This document shows positions 1-6,599 of a stretch of DNA of 64,000 bases, in pieces; within the stretch, counting starts at the first letter, position 1, and every line of letters starts with the position of its first letter. The stretch lies in contig CAKSQO010000007.1 of NCBI GenBank assembly GCA_934486615.1, forward strand, positions 1-64,000. The letters are read 5' to 3'. The notes under the pieces are model-generated. The model was not told the DNA's origin. It saw only the letters and a program-made list of their open reading frames with translations, and searched no databases. Origin of the DNA: an uncultured Eubacteriales bacterium (GTDB lineage Bacteria; Bacillota; Clostridia; Oscillospirales; Acutalibacteraceae). A program made the translations under genes and the position numbers.

Positions 1-381
1 CACCCGGCGAATCTCGGCAAGGGCTTTCTCCGGCTGCGGCACAATGTGCAGGGCGTTTGACACGATCACCGCATCGTAGGATCCGTCCGCATAGGGAAGA
101 CAGAACATATCCTGCACCGAAAAGTGCAGTTTCGCAGAGCGGTTATCCCGCTTTGCCTCGGCGATCATCTCTGCGGAGGCATCCGTCGCCTCGATACGTG
201 CCGCCGCGTTCACGATATGTTTTGCGATCAATCCGGTGCCTGTCGCAAGCTCAAGTACCGTCTTAGCTTTCACGCTCGGTCGGATAAGCTCATACATTTT
301 TTCGTATGCCGCCCGATCTTTTCGCATAAAGAGGTCATACCTACCGGCATTTCTGTCCCAAAAATTCTTGTGTTCTCGCAT
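1..381 (-). CDS. Class I SAM-dependent methyltransferase (N-terminal part, runs off the window)
   Basis: The minus strand is open from the window edge to an ATG at 381 and gives 127 residues. An upstream in-frame ATG at 390 lies directly against the RBS-like AAAGGA, so 381, nine bases further on, is the better start. Motif I is ELATGTGLIAKHI (about residues 44-56). It is followed by the acidic ribose-binding strand IEATDAS, and YDAVIVSNALHIV fits motif IV. This is the Rossmann-like SAM-binding core of UbiE-type small-molecule or lipid methyltransferases; the substrate cannot be told. The C-terminus is missing because the window ends. It lies downstream of the TetR gene on the same strand but has its own inverted repeat upstream, so separate control is possible. 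Confidence 0.8.
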   Translation of the reverse strand, partial: MREHKNFWDRNAGRYDLFMRKDRAAYEKMYELIRPSVKAKTVLELATGTGLIAKHIVNAAARIEATDASAEMIAEAKRDNRSAKLHFSVQDMFCLPYADGSYDAVIVSNALHIVPQPEKALAEIRRV

Positions 382-409
382 CGCTGCCATTCCTTTTTCC
401 GTCAAATTT

Positions 410-452
410 GTCTAACCGATATATACACATCATGCAGTTAGACGTGACTAAC
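410..452. promoter_or_regulatory. Inverted-repeat operator candidate upstream of the methyltransferase
   Basis: Three copies of one half-site are present: GTCTAAC (410-416), GTTAGAC (437-443) and CTAAC (448-452). GTTAG-N6-CTAAC forms a compact palindrome, and the outer pair is separated by 20 bp. The half-site differs from the TGACCG site at the TetR promoter, so a different regulator is implied. This is inferred from symmetry and position. Confidence 0.4.
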
Positions 453-465
453 TCACACATCTTTG

Positions 466-485
466 AAAAGCCGCATCTCTGCGGC
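466..485 (-). terminator. Intrinsic terminator after tetR
   Basis: On the minus strand GCCGCA-GAGA-TGCGGC is followed by TTTT. The perfect six-pair stem lies seven bases beyond the tetR stop codon. Confidence 0.6.
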
Positions 486-492
486 CTTCCGC

Positions 493-1071
493 TTATTCAA
501 ATAACTCCCTGCAAGCGCCATGCACCAGCGTTTCCAGCACCTGCGGGTACAACTCTCCGATCTGCTCCTTATGGGAGACGGTCAGAATCAGTCCCCTCAC
601 CGTCGCAGCGGCCAAAGACACACCACACTTGGGCATAAGGTCATGCTTCTCCAAAAGTTGACGGATGTGCGTCTCGCCGTCGTGGTAATGCACGTTTTTG
701 ACATCCTCCGGCAGTCTCTGCAAAAGCAGCTTCGCATCGTTTTCAATGAAAACCATATCGCCGGTATCGGAAAGCCTCCGACAAACGGCAAGAGTTGCCT
801 TTGCCGCGCGTTCCGATTGAGACAAACCGACATTTTCGCTCAAAGCTCGGTCAGCCACCTCGTAAAGCTCGGAATGGATACCCTCCAGAACCGCGAAAAA
901 AAGCATTTCCTTGGATTCATAGAATTTATAGAACGAGCCCTTCGCAATGCCGACAGCCCTTGTCAGCTGATCCACGGAGGTTTTCTTCATGCCCAGCGTG
1001 ACGGCGCAATGTCTCGTTTCCTTCAGCAGCGCCTTGCGGAGCTGTTCGGTTTCAAAATCTGTAAAAGCCAA
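493..1071 (-). CDS. TetR/AcrR-family transcriptional repressor
   Basis: The protein has 192 residues, a normal length for TetR. An N-terminal helix-turn-helix spans about residues 20-60, with TSVDQLTRAVGIAKGSFYKFYESKEML matching the TetR pattern (quoted here as TSVDQLTRAVGIAKGS then FYKFYESKEML). The variable C-terminal ligand/dimer domain follows. The start is a TTG at 1071, seven bases after a strong GGAGG (1079-1083); no ATG fits. A perfect 10-bp inverted repeat overlaps its -10 box, so autorepression is likely. The methyltransferase lies downstream on the same strand. The inducer and target genes are unknown. Confidence 0.88.
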   Translation of the reverse strand: MAFTDFETEQLRKALLKETRHCAVTLGMKKTSVDQLTRAVGIAKGSFYKFYESKEMLFFAVLEGIHSELYEVADRALSENVGLSQSERAAKATLAVCRRLSDTGDMVFIENDAKLLLQRLPEDVKNVHYHDGETHIRQLLEKHDLMPKCGVSLAAATVRGLILTVSHKEQIGELYPQVLETLVHGACRELFE

Positions 1072-1086
1072 GGTTGTACCTCCAGA

Positions 1087-1118
1087 AATATGACCGTTTT
1101 GGTTCTTTCGGTCATATT
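1087..1118. promoter_or_regulatory. TetR operator candidate (10-bp perfect inverted repeat)
   Basis: AATATGACCG (1087-1096) and CGGTCATATT (1109-1118) are exact reverse complements separated by 12 bp. The right arm overlaps the tetR -10 box and the left arm lies within the 5' UTR, so a bound repressor would block transcription. A third degenerate half-site (GGTTC) lies in the spacer. Confidence 0.7.
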
Positions 1119-1144
1119 ATATCATACTTCTTTCCGTTTTGCAA
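1116..1144 (-). promoter_or_regulatory. Sigma-A promoter of tetR
   Basis: TTGCAA (1139-1144) and TATAAT (1116-1121) are separated by 17 bp on the minus strand, directly upstream of the tetR RBS. Confidence 0.75.
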
Positions 1145-1219
1145 GAGGTAAGTGAAAAAAATTCGTTTTTTGCGGTCGAAAAGACAAAGTGCCGATGAAT
1201 AGTACAAGCTGGCGATGAA

Positions 1220-1480
1220 ATGAAAAACATAATCGAAGAACTATGGAACGGAGAAATCAACCCGCAGGACACACCGGTCGACAACAATCTACACTACAAA
1301 GAACTTCAACACCTGCAATCCCGCAACAAGGCGGAACTGATTGAATGTCTATCGGAGAAACAGAAAGCAAAGCTCGAAAAATACTGCGACACCACGCTTG
1401 AAATGAGCCCGTATCCGAACGCGAAGCCTTTGCCTCGGGACTTACTATGTACCGAAATAGTCGAAAGTTCTTATTATTGA
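1220..1480 (+). pseudogene. DUF6809-like small protein, frameshifted
   Basis: The first ~60 residues (MKNIIEELWNGEINP... to EKYCDT) resemble the DUF6809 family of small Clostridia proteins, recalled from the family pattern. After codon ~63 the annotated frame turns into an unrelated tail. In another forward frame the expected continuation SEREAFASGL appears around 1410-1445, so a one-base indel near 1408-1412 is the simplest explanation. Even in the corrected frame the C-terminus diverges after GL and runs toward the tRNA terminator. The gene is most likely inactive. Function of the intact family is unknown. Confidence 0.6.
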
Positions 1481-1493
1481 GCATTTTGTGGCA

Positions 1494-1529
1494 TAAAAAA
1501 AGTCCACCGTAATAAATCACAGTGGACTT
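1494..1529 (-). terminator. Intrinsic terminator of tRNA-Ser
   Basis: AAGTCCAC (1500-1507) pairs with GTGGACTT (1522-1529). On the minus strand the hairpin is followed by a run of six T just after the tRNA 3' end. Confidence 0.8.
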
Positions 1530-1531
1530 AG

Positions 1532-1620
1532 TGGCGGAGAGGATGGGATTCGAACCCATGTGACGTTGCCGTCAAACTGATTTCGAGTCAGCCCCGTTAT
1601 GACCACTTCGATACCTCTCC
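1532..1620 (-). tRNA. tRNA-Ser (anticodon CGA)
   Basis: The minus strand folds as a class II tRNA of 89 nt including an encoded CCA. The acceptor arms GGAGAGG and CCTCTCC are perfectly paired, the discriminator is G, the anticodon loop is CTCGAAA with anticodon CGA, a long variable arm (TTTGACGGCAACGTCA-like) is present, and the T arm contains GGTTCGAATCC. It reads UCG serine codons. Confidence 0.95.
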
Positions 1621-1771
1621 ATGTATGTTAACTCGGGAAACCGAGATTAACGCAAGTATTCAGTTGTATTAGAATTCCTGTTAGAACTCACGGTGTGCCT
1701 GCGGCGGGCGAATGCCCGAAACCCGCACGGTTAAAGGCTTTTCGGAAGATGAGCTTCCGTCAGCCGAGGGA

Positions 1772-1813
1772 GATTTCGAGTCAGCCCCGTTATGACCACT
1801 TCGATACCTCTCC
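1772..1813 (-). pseudogene. 5' half of tRNA-Ser(CGA), truncated duplicate
   Basis: These 42 bases are identical to the 5' half of the intact tRNA-Ser at 1579-1620, from the acceptor 5' strand through the anticodon loop. The copy then stops and continues as AAATCTCCCTCGGCTGACGG, which resembles the ends of intergenic MITE-like repeats common in gut Clostridia (from memory). No 3' half follows, so it cannot form a tRNA. Confidence 0.85.
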
Positions 1814-1990
1814 GTATGCTTCGCGCCAAACGGCACTAAAGACAAATATCATTATAAATTGACTTGGACGATATGTCAAGGCTTTTTTCATTTTCACGCA
1901 AAATACGCAAAGTCGCAAAGTTTCGCCTTTCATATTCTTAAATTTGCGCTGCTTATTGACTGATTTTATCGTACAATTTATTTTGCAGGC

Positions 1991-2134
1991 TGCGCGGGCA
2001 GCACGGCTTACTGCGCGAATGTATTCGGGCTGCTTGCCTGCACGCACGCGCGGGTCATCCCGGATATCTGCCGCACCGCGGTCGGTGTCGACGCTGATGC
2101 GGGCGAAATTCTCGCCGTGCACTGCTTCAAATAA
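1991..2134 (+). pseudogene. 3' remnant of a PepSY-type protein gene
   Basis: One plus-strand frame ends GVDADAGEILAVHCFK-stop, which closely mirrors the end of the downstream PepSY lipoprotein (GVDVDADSGKIIDVHQFK-stop). About 48 codons are open but there is no start codon or RBS. It is GC-rich, unlike the AT-rich intact gene at 2468, so it looks like the decayed tail of an older homologue. Confidence 0.5.
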
Positions 2135-2144
2135 CTGCCAAGCA

Positions 2145-2261
2145 CACAAAAAGCGCTCTCGCTTGGGCAGCGGGAGCGCTTTTTCAGCTTAATATATTAT
2201 CGGCTCATCTTTTCGAACGCCTTGGTGAAAATCTTGGCGACGGGATAAGCAATCGCGCCGC
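2145..2261. repeat. 117-bp direct repeat, copy 1 (terminator plus 3' end of the ECF-S gene)
   Basis: It matches 3150-3266 with about four mismatches. It contains a full terminator hairpin (2148-2184) and, on the minus strand, the last ~20 codons of the ECF transporter S component gene, truncated at 2261. It brackets the AT-rich PepSY lipoprotein gene together with copy 2. Confidence 0.9.
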
Positions 2262-2378
2262 TCCACAGTCTGCCATCATATTCTATAATACATGTAGTGT
2301 GTTATATAGTTTCAAATAATCATAACCGAATAAATATTTCTACCATTATATATCTTTATTCATTAGTGCTAAAAAATA

Positions 2379-2407
2379 TTGACATTTTTAATTTTTTATT
2401 ATATGTA
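2379..2407 (+). promoter_or_regulatory. Promoter of the PepSY lipoprotein gene
   Basis: TTGACA (2379-2384), a 17-bp AT-only spacer and TATGTA (2402-2407) lie in a very AT-rich stretch about 60 bp before the start codon. Confidence 0.55.
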
Positions 2408-2467
2408 TATATGTGAAGATACTTTGCCGGTATTCAGATTATCCGAATTTAAACAGGAGGCGGTTTT

Positions 2468-2968
2468 ATGATGCGTAAAATTATTCAAAAAAAGCCTGTT
2501 ATGACAATTCTTATCTTGCTTTTTATCTTTTGTATGATTCTTACCGGTTGCTCAAACAACGCAAACGCAAACGCAGAATCAGAAGCCAATTCAAAAGCTG
2601 ACACAGCAACATCTTCAAATATGGTCAAATCTTCGGATAGTGTCTCTTCTACAGCTTCGGGTTCTAATGCAGAATCAATGAGTGACAGCAAAGTGCCCTC
2701 GCAAAATTACTCTATAAATATTAGTGAAGATGAGGCTATAAAACTTGCTCTTACAGAAGCAAAATCACATCAAAAAGAATTTTTATGCACAATAACAGAT
2801 GCCGATATTAAGACAGCTAAATGTGAACTCAAAAGTGATAACAACAACATATATTATGCTGTTGTGTTTCATGTTCCTTTGAGTGAATCGCCGAATTTCT
2901 TAGTAGATGTCGGCGTTGATGTTGATGCTGATTCCGGTAAAATAATTGATGTTCACCAATTCAAATGA
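2468..2968 (+). CDS. Secreted PepSY-domain lipoprotein
   Basis: The protein has 166 residues. An N-terminal signal of basic and hydrophobic residues ends in a lipobox LTGC with Cys28, so it should be lipidated and surface-anchored. A Ser/Asn/Ala-rich low-complexity linker covers about residues 29-82. The C-terminal ~80 residues fit a PepSY domain (DEAIKLALTEA at the front, VDVDADSGKIIDV at the end), a module thought to modulate peptidases or bind cell-envelope partners. AGGAGG lies seven bases before the ATG at 2468. The gene is much more AT-rich than its surroundings and sits between two 117-bp repeats, which suggests recent acquisition. Confidence 0.8.
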   Translation: MMRKIIQKKPVMTILILLFIFCMILTGCSNNANANAESEANSKADTATSSNMVKSSDSVSSTASGSNAESMSDSKVPSQNYSINISEDEAIKLALTEAKSHQKEFLCTITDADIKTAKCELKSDNNNIYYAVVFHVPLSESPNFLVDVGVDVDADSGKIIDVHQFK

Positions 2969-3149
2969 AAGGATAGTCGAAATGAAAAAGTTTAGGCAAT
3001 ACGGCCTATATCCGCGTGTTAACCGTATACGATTATCAAAACAGCGGCTGCCACGGAGCATATGCAACTTTGTACAAAATCTGACACAGCACTGCTCCCC
3101 TTTCGCGCGGAAAATAGATTCACGCTAAAGACGGCGCAGTCAACAGGCG

Positions 3150-3266
3150 CACAAAAAGCACTCTCGCTTGGACGGCGGGAGCGCTTTTTCAGCTTAATAT
3201 ATTATCGGCTCATCTTTTCGAACGCCTTGGTGAAAATCTTGGCGACGGGATAAGCAATCACGCCGC
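3150..3266. repeat. 117-bp direct repeat, copy 2
   Basis: This is the native copy: the terminator hairpin and the 3' end of the intact ECF-S gene. It matches 2145-2261 with about four substitutions. The segment between the copies (2262-3149) is AT-rich and carries one gene; 2969-3149 holds no convincing gene. Confidence 0.9.
3153..3189 (-). terminator. Intrinsic terminator after the ECF-S gene
   Basis: AAAAAGC...GCGCTTTTT forms a ~15-pair stem with G-T wobbles and a seven-base loop. T runs flank both sides, so it could work in both directions. Confidence 0.75.
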
Positions 3267-3801
3267 CCGCGATTATCTCGGCGACGGCGTTTATTCCGAC
3301 AAACAGCAAAATGAACATGATCGGGTTTGTTGCACCGAGCGCGCCGACATAGCCCCGGATAAACTCGGTATTATAGAAGCACAGTGTCAGCGTTCCCATA
3401 AAGAGGGCGGTGTTGAGCATCGGAGCGGCAATTCCCGCGACGATGAAGCCGATCTGGCGGGTTTTGTCGACCTTGCTTATGGCCTTGAAAATAAGGCCGC
3501 ACAGCCACCCCGCGAGTATTCTTGTAGGCACGCAGACGATGAACGTGAAGAACGGATTTATCCCCAAAAGTGCAACGCCGAACGTGCTGTATCCAAAGCA
3601 CTGCACAAAACTGACGACGCCGAACACTCCGCCGAGGAACGCGCCCGCAGCGGGGCCGAAGGTCATCGCTCCGACGGCGACGGGCACCATCGAGAGGGTT
3701 ATCTCAAGCCCGAGCGTGCGAATGGGAAGAAAAGAGACAACGGCGATTATGGCGGTGAAAACGGCCATAACGGTGATTTTTGCTGTTTGAATTTTTTTCA
3801 T
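3202..3801 (-). CDS. ECF transporter S component, probably for pantothenate
   Basis: The start is taken at the ATG at 3801 (MKKIQTAK), nine bases after GGAGG; a longer reading to 3843 lacks an RBS. The 199-residue protein is almost entirely hydrophobic, with about six membrane segments, and has the usual S-component N-terminus (KITVMAVFTAIIAV). S components capture a vitamin and dock on the shared EcfA/A'/T module. The gene lies downstream of coaX, type III pantothenate kinase, on the same strand (97 bp apart). That points to pantothenate (PanT-like), but this is inferred from context. No riboswitch was recognised. Its last codons are duplicated at 2194-2261. Confidence 0.82.
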   Translation of the reverse strand: MKKIQTAKITVMAVFTAIIAVVSFLPIRTLGLEITLSMVPVAVGAMTFGPAAGAFLGGVFGVVSFVQCFGYSTFGVALLGINPFFTFIVCVPTRILAGWLCGLIFKAISKVDKTRQIGFIVAGIAAPMLNTALFMGTLTLCFYNTEFIRGYVGALGATNPIMFILLFVGINAVAEIIAGGVIAYPVAKIFTKAFEKMSR

Positions 3802-3898
3802 TTTAAATAACCTCCAAATACTGCTTGGCAAAAGCCAATGCAATTTCTTTGTTATGTTTGCGGCGGTTTTTCCGCCTTTATACCGAAAAAGCGCAGGC

Positions 3899-4666
3899 CT
3901 ATTTCGTGTTTTTCTTATAGACGGCGAGCAGGCCGTCGAGCAGCAGGTCGTCGTCTATGATGACTTCGCGCTCGCACCGGTCGGTAACGCAGCGGGCAAG
4001 CCCGCCTGTTGCGACGAGCGTAGCCTTGCAGCCGAGCTCGCGCTCGATACGCGCGGTCATTCCGTCGAGCATTGCGGCCGCGCCGATGATGATGCCAGAC
4101 TTGATGCAGTCGACCGTGTTGGCGCCGATGACGTTGTCGGGCGCTTCGAGGTCGACCGACGGCAGCTGAGCCGTCTTGGTCGCAAGCGCGTTCATCGTCG
4201 AGGCAACTCCTGCGGCGATAGCTCCGCCGACCATCGCGCCCGACTTGTCGATAACGCTGATAGTCGTGGCAGTGCCGAGATCAAAAATGATGCACGGAGC
4301 GGGATATTTTGCACTGGCTCCGACCGCTCCCGCGACAAGGTCAGCGCCGAGCTGGGCCGGATTGTCGATGCGAATGTTCAGCCCCGTTTTGACTCCCGGG
4401 CCGATTACGACGGGGTCGACGCCGCAAATGCGCCTGAGCGCGCGCTTCATCGCCGAGCCGACGTTCGGCACGACGGAGCTTATTGCAGCGCCCTCGATCG
4501 AAGCCGTAGGGCACTCGTTGAGCCTGAGCAGATCCTTGATGTCGATAGCGCACTGATCCTCGGTCTTGTGCGGGTCGGTCGCAAGTCTCGCGGTAAAGCG
4601 CAGCGCATCGTTCTCAAACGCGCCGAGGGTGATGTTAGTATTACCGATATCTATTGCCAAAATCAT
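3899..4666 (-). CDS. coaX: Type III pantothenate kinase
   Basis: It phosphorylates pantothenate, the first step of coenzyme A synthesis. The start at 4666 (MILAIDIGNTN) follows GGAGGAG; the open frame continues upstream without an RBS. The 255 residues match family length. The ASKHA phosphate-1 motif DIGNTN is at residues 5-10, PGVKTGL at about 98, the GADLVAGAVGA region at about 112, and DLGTATTISVID with the second acidic site at about 132-143. Type III enzymes need a monovalent cation and resist CoA feedback. It is followed by the ECF-S gene, giving a likely uptake-and-activation pair. Confidence 0.93.
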   Translation of the reverse strand: MILAIDIGNTNITLGAFENDALRFTARLATDPHKTEDQCAIDIKDLLRLNECPTASIEGAAISSVVPNVGSAMKRALRRICGVDPVVIGPGVKTGLNIRIDNPAQLGADLVAGAVGASAKYPAPCIIFDLGTATTISVIDKSGAMVGGAIAAGVASTMNALATKTAQLPSVDLEAPDNVIGANTVDCIKSGIIIGAAAMLDGMTARIERELGCKATLVATGGLARCVTDRCEREVIIDDDLLLDGLLAVYKKNTK

Positions 4667-4740
4667 AATGTACTCCTCCTTGCAGATGGAATCGCTGATT
4701 TTCGGAAAAACGCCTTTTAAGCGGCAAGGCGCACACCGCA

Positions 4741-4776
4741 CAAAACAAGCCGCGGCTTATTGAAAAGTCGCGGCTT
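4741..4776 (-). terminator. Intrinsic terminator of the rpsF-ssb-rpsR operon
   Basis: On the minus strand AAGCCGCG (4769-4776) pairs with CGCGGCTT (4747-4754), followed by GTTTTG, just after the rpsR stop. Confidence 0.7.
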
Positions 4777-4791
4777 TGAGCGCTTATTATA

Positions 4792-5040
4792 TCAGTCGTT
4801 GATATACGGCAGCAGAGCGATGTGACGGGCGCGCTTGATAGCGGTGGTCAGCTCGCGCTGATGACGGGCGCAGGTGCCGGTAGTTCTGCGAGAAAGGATC
4901 TTAGCTCTCTCGGAGATGAACTTGCGCAGACGGGCGATGTCCTTGTAATCAATGGTCTCGACGCGGTCAACGCAGAACATACAAACCTTTTTGCGACCCT
5001 TACGGCGCACAGGTCTGTCCATTTTTTCGGTCTTCTCCAT
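4792..5040 (-). CDS. rpsR: 30S ribosomal protein S18
   Basis: The 82-residue basic protein has the conserved S18 core: CMFC near residue 20, YKDIARLRKFISERAKI, and RRTTGTCARHQRELTTAIKRAR toward the end (read as RRTTGTCARHQREL plus TTAIKRAR). The CxxC plus a later Cys fits the zinc-binding variant of S18. It binds 16S rRNA on the small-subunit platform together with S6. It is the last gene of the rpsF-ssb-rpsR operon, 68 bp after ssb. Confidence 0.97.
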   Translation of the reverse strand: MEKTEKMDRPVRRKGRKKVCMFCVDRVETIDYKDIARLRKFISERAKILSRRTTGTCARHQRELTTAIKRARHIALLPYIND

Positions 5041-5108
5041 GGTGTGAACCTCCTATCGAAATTTTGGATAACGCGGGTGAAGATCCCGACGTAAAATGTC
5101 TGAAAAAA

Positions 5109-5531
5109 TCAGAACGGCAGGTCATCGTCACCGTCGTCAAACTGAGCAAAGTCGTTTGAAGCGGCGTTGTTGATGACAGGAGCGGCGCTTTCGGTGTTTT
5201 TCTGAGCACCGTCGCGTCTGCCCTCGGCAAAGTAGACCTGATCGGCGACGATCTCCCACGCGCGGCGCTTGTTGCCCTCGCGATCGTTGTAGGAACGCAC
5301 CTGAATGCTGCCCTCTACGCACGCCATCTGGCCTTTTGAGAAATACTTGCTGACAAATTCAGCGGTGCTCCTCCACGCGACAACATCAAGGAAATCCGTG
5401 ACGCGGTCGTCGCCGGAGCGAAAGTTACGCTCGACAGCGAGCGTAAAGGTGGTAACGGGAATGTTGCTGTTAGTGTGACGCAGCTCGGGGTTGTCGGTCA
5501 GACGACCCATAATGATGGCACGGTTAAGCAT
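5109..5531 (-). CDS. ssb: Single-stranded DNA-binding protein
   Basis: The 140-residue protein has an N-terminal OB fold (LNRAIIMGRLTDNPELR, then FTLAVERNF and FLDVVAWR), a Gly/Asn/Asp-rich linker, and the acidic tip DDDLPF that recruits replication and repair partners. It forms tetramers on single-stranded DNA. It lies between rpsF and rpsR in the classic Bacillota arrangement, 17 bp after rpsF. Confidence 0.97.
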   Translation of the reverse strand: MLNRAIIMGRLTDNPELRHTNSNIPVTTFTLAVERNFRSGDDRVTDFLDVVAWRSTAEFVSKYFSKGQMACVEGSIQVRSYNDREGNKRRAWEIVADQVYFAEGRRDGAQKNTESAAPVINNAASNDFAQFDDGDDDLPF

Positions 5532-5548
5532 TTGGTTTCCACCCTTTC

Positions 5549-5836
5549 TTACTTCTTGATGATCATGGAACGAAGCACGCCGTCGGTAATGTGAAGAACA
5601 CGGTCAAGCTCGGCGGGGAACTCGGGCGCGCTCTTGAAATTAACGAGGACATAGTAGCCTTCCGGCTCGTCGTTGATAGCGTAGGCAAGTCTGCGCTTGC
5701 CCCACTCGTCGACAGAGACCTCGGAAGCGTTGTCGGTGATCAGAGTCTTGAACTTCTCGACCAGAGCGGCGGTAGCCTCTTCTCCCTGGCTGACTGAGAA
5801 CACCATAACGATCTCGTAAGAGTTGACGATTGACAT
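5549..5836 (-). CDS. rpsF: 30S ribosomal protein S6
   Basis: The 95-residue protein begins MSIVNSYEIVMVFS and has the ferredoxin-like S6 fold signature, with EWGKRRLAYAINDEPEGYYV in the middle (WGKRRLAY is the hallmark). It pairs with S18 on the 30S platform. It is the first gene of the operon. The RBS is AGGAGGTG. The leader carries a hairpin (TGCGG-AAA-CCGCA, about 5888-5902) that could belong to an S6:S18 autoregulatory leader, but the match to that motif is not clear. Confidence 0.96.
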   Translation of the reverse strand: MSIVNSYEIVMVFSVSQGEEATAALVEKFKTLITDNASEVSVDEWGKRRLAYAINDEPEGYYVLVNFKSAPEFPAELDRVLHITDGVLRSMIIKK

Positions 5837-5911
5837 TCTTTAGCACCTCCTTATGGACTTTTGGCCCTTTTGCAAGGGCAAGGGGAGCCTGCGGTTTCCG
5901 CAAGCTGATAT

Positions 5912-5940
5912 ATAATACCATATTTTTTGCATAAAGTCAA
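5912..5940 (-). promoter_or_regulatory. Promoter of rpsF-ssb-rpsR
   Basis: TTGACT (5935-5940), a 17-bp spacer and TATTAT (5912-5917) on the minus strand, about 75 bp upstream of rpsF. Confidence 0.8.
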
Positions 5941-6031
5941 GCACTTTTGTCCCGTGTCGGCAGGCGAGCCGCGGACGGGGCAAAAGTGCTTTTTAGTCGG
6001 TTTATTGTGTATGGAGTGCGCACAACAGCGC

Positions 6032-6520
6032 GCACTTCGGCGCGGTGCAGGACTGTGCGGCGGCGCGGTGCAGGACTATGCAGCGGCGTTGTGCAGGATT
6101 GTGCGGCGCGGTGCGGGATTGTGCGGCGCGGTGCGGGATTGCGCGGCGGCGCGGTGCGGGATTGCGCAATTCGGCGTTGTGCGGGACTGTGCGGCAGCGC
6201 GGTGCGGGACTATGCAGCAGCGCGGTGCGGGACTGTGCGGCGGCGCGGTACGGGATTGCGCAGCGGTGCGGTGCGGGATTGTGCGGTGCGGTGCAGAACT
6301 GTGCGGCAGCGTTGTGCGGGATTGCGCAGCGGCGCGGTGCGGGACTGTGCGGCGGCGCGGTGCGGGATTGCGCAGCGGCGTTGTGCGGGATTGCGCAGCG
6401 GCGTTGTGCGGGATTGCGCGGCGGCATTGTGCGGGATTGCGCAGCGGCGTTGTGCAGGATTGTGCAGCGGCGTTGTGCGGGATTGCGCGGCGGCGCGGTG
6501 CAGAACTGTGCGGCAGCTCG
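6032..6520. repeat. GC-rich minisatellite, unit about 23 bp (some 20)
   Basis: About 22 imperfect tandem units with the core TGCGGGATTGCGCAGCGGCG. Most units are 23 bp, with some 20-bp units near the left end. All six frames are long open reading frames because stop codons are absent from the unit, but their predicted products (Cys/Arg/Ala repeats) have no RBS and look spurious. The array fills the gap between the rpsF promoter and the TIGR04086 gene. Confidence 0.9.
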
Positions 6521-6599
6521 GAAATCAGCGTCACGTCCGTTATGAAAGCCCAAGCACCGCGAAATCGGCGAACGCAGCCGCGCAAACTGTCCTACCCTC

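Noticed and set aside
1257..1559. A 100-codon minus-strand frame starting MGSNPILSATK
   Set aside because: This is the well-known false reading through the 3' half of a tRNA and its terminator.
1790..2149. A 119-codon minus-strand frame
   Set aside because: It runs antisense through the PepSY remnant and into the tRNA half copy; no RBS or family resemblance.
2982..3128. A 48-codon plus-strand frame (MKKFRQYGLYPR) with AAAGGA upstream
   Set aside because: The RBS is plausible but the product has no recognisable feature, and the region looks like rearranged debris between the lipoprotein gene and the repeat.
5880..5905. S6:S18 autoregulatory leader of rpsF
   Set aside because: A hairpin is present, but the loop and bulge sequences do not clearly match the known motif; noted only under rpsF.
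6032..6520. CRISPR array
   Set aside because: Units are contiguous without unique spacers, so it is a tandem repeat.
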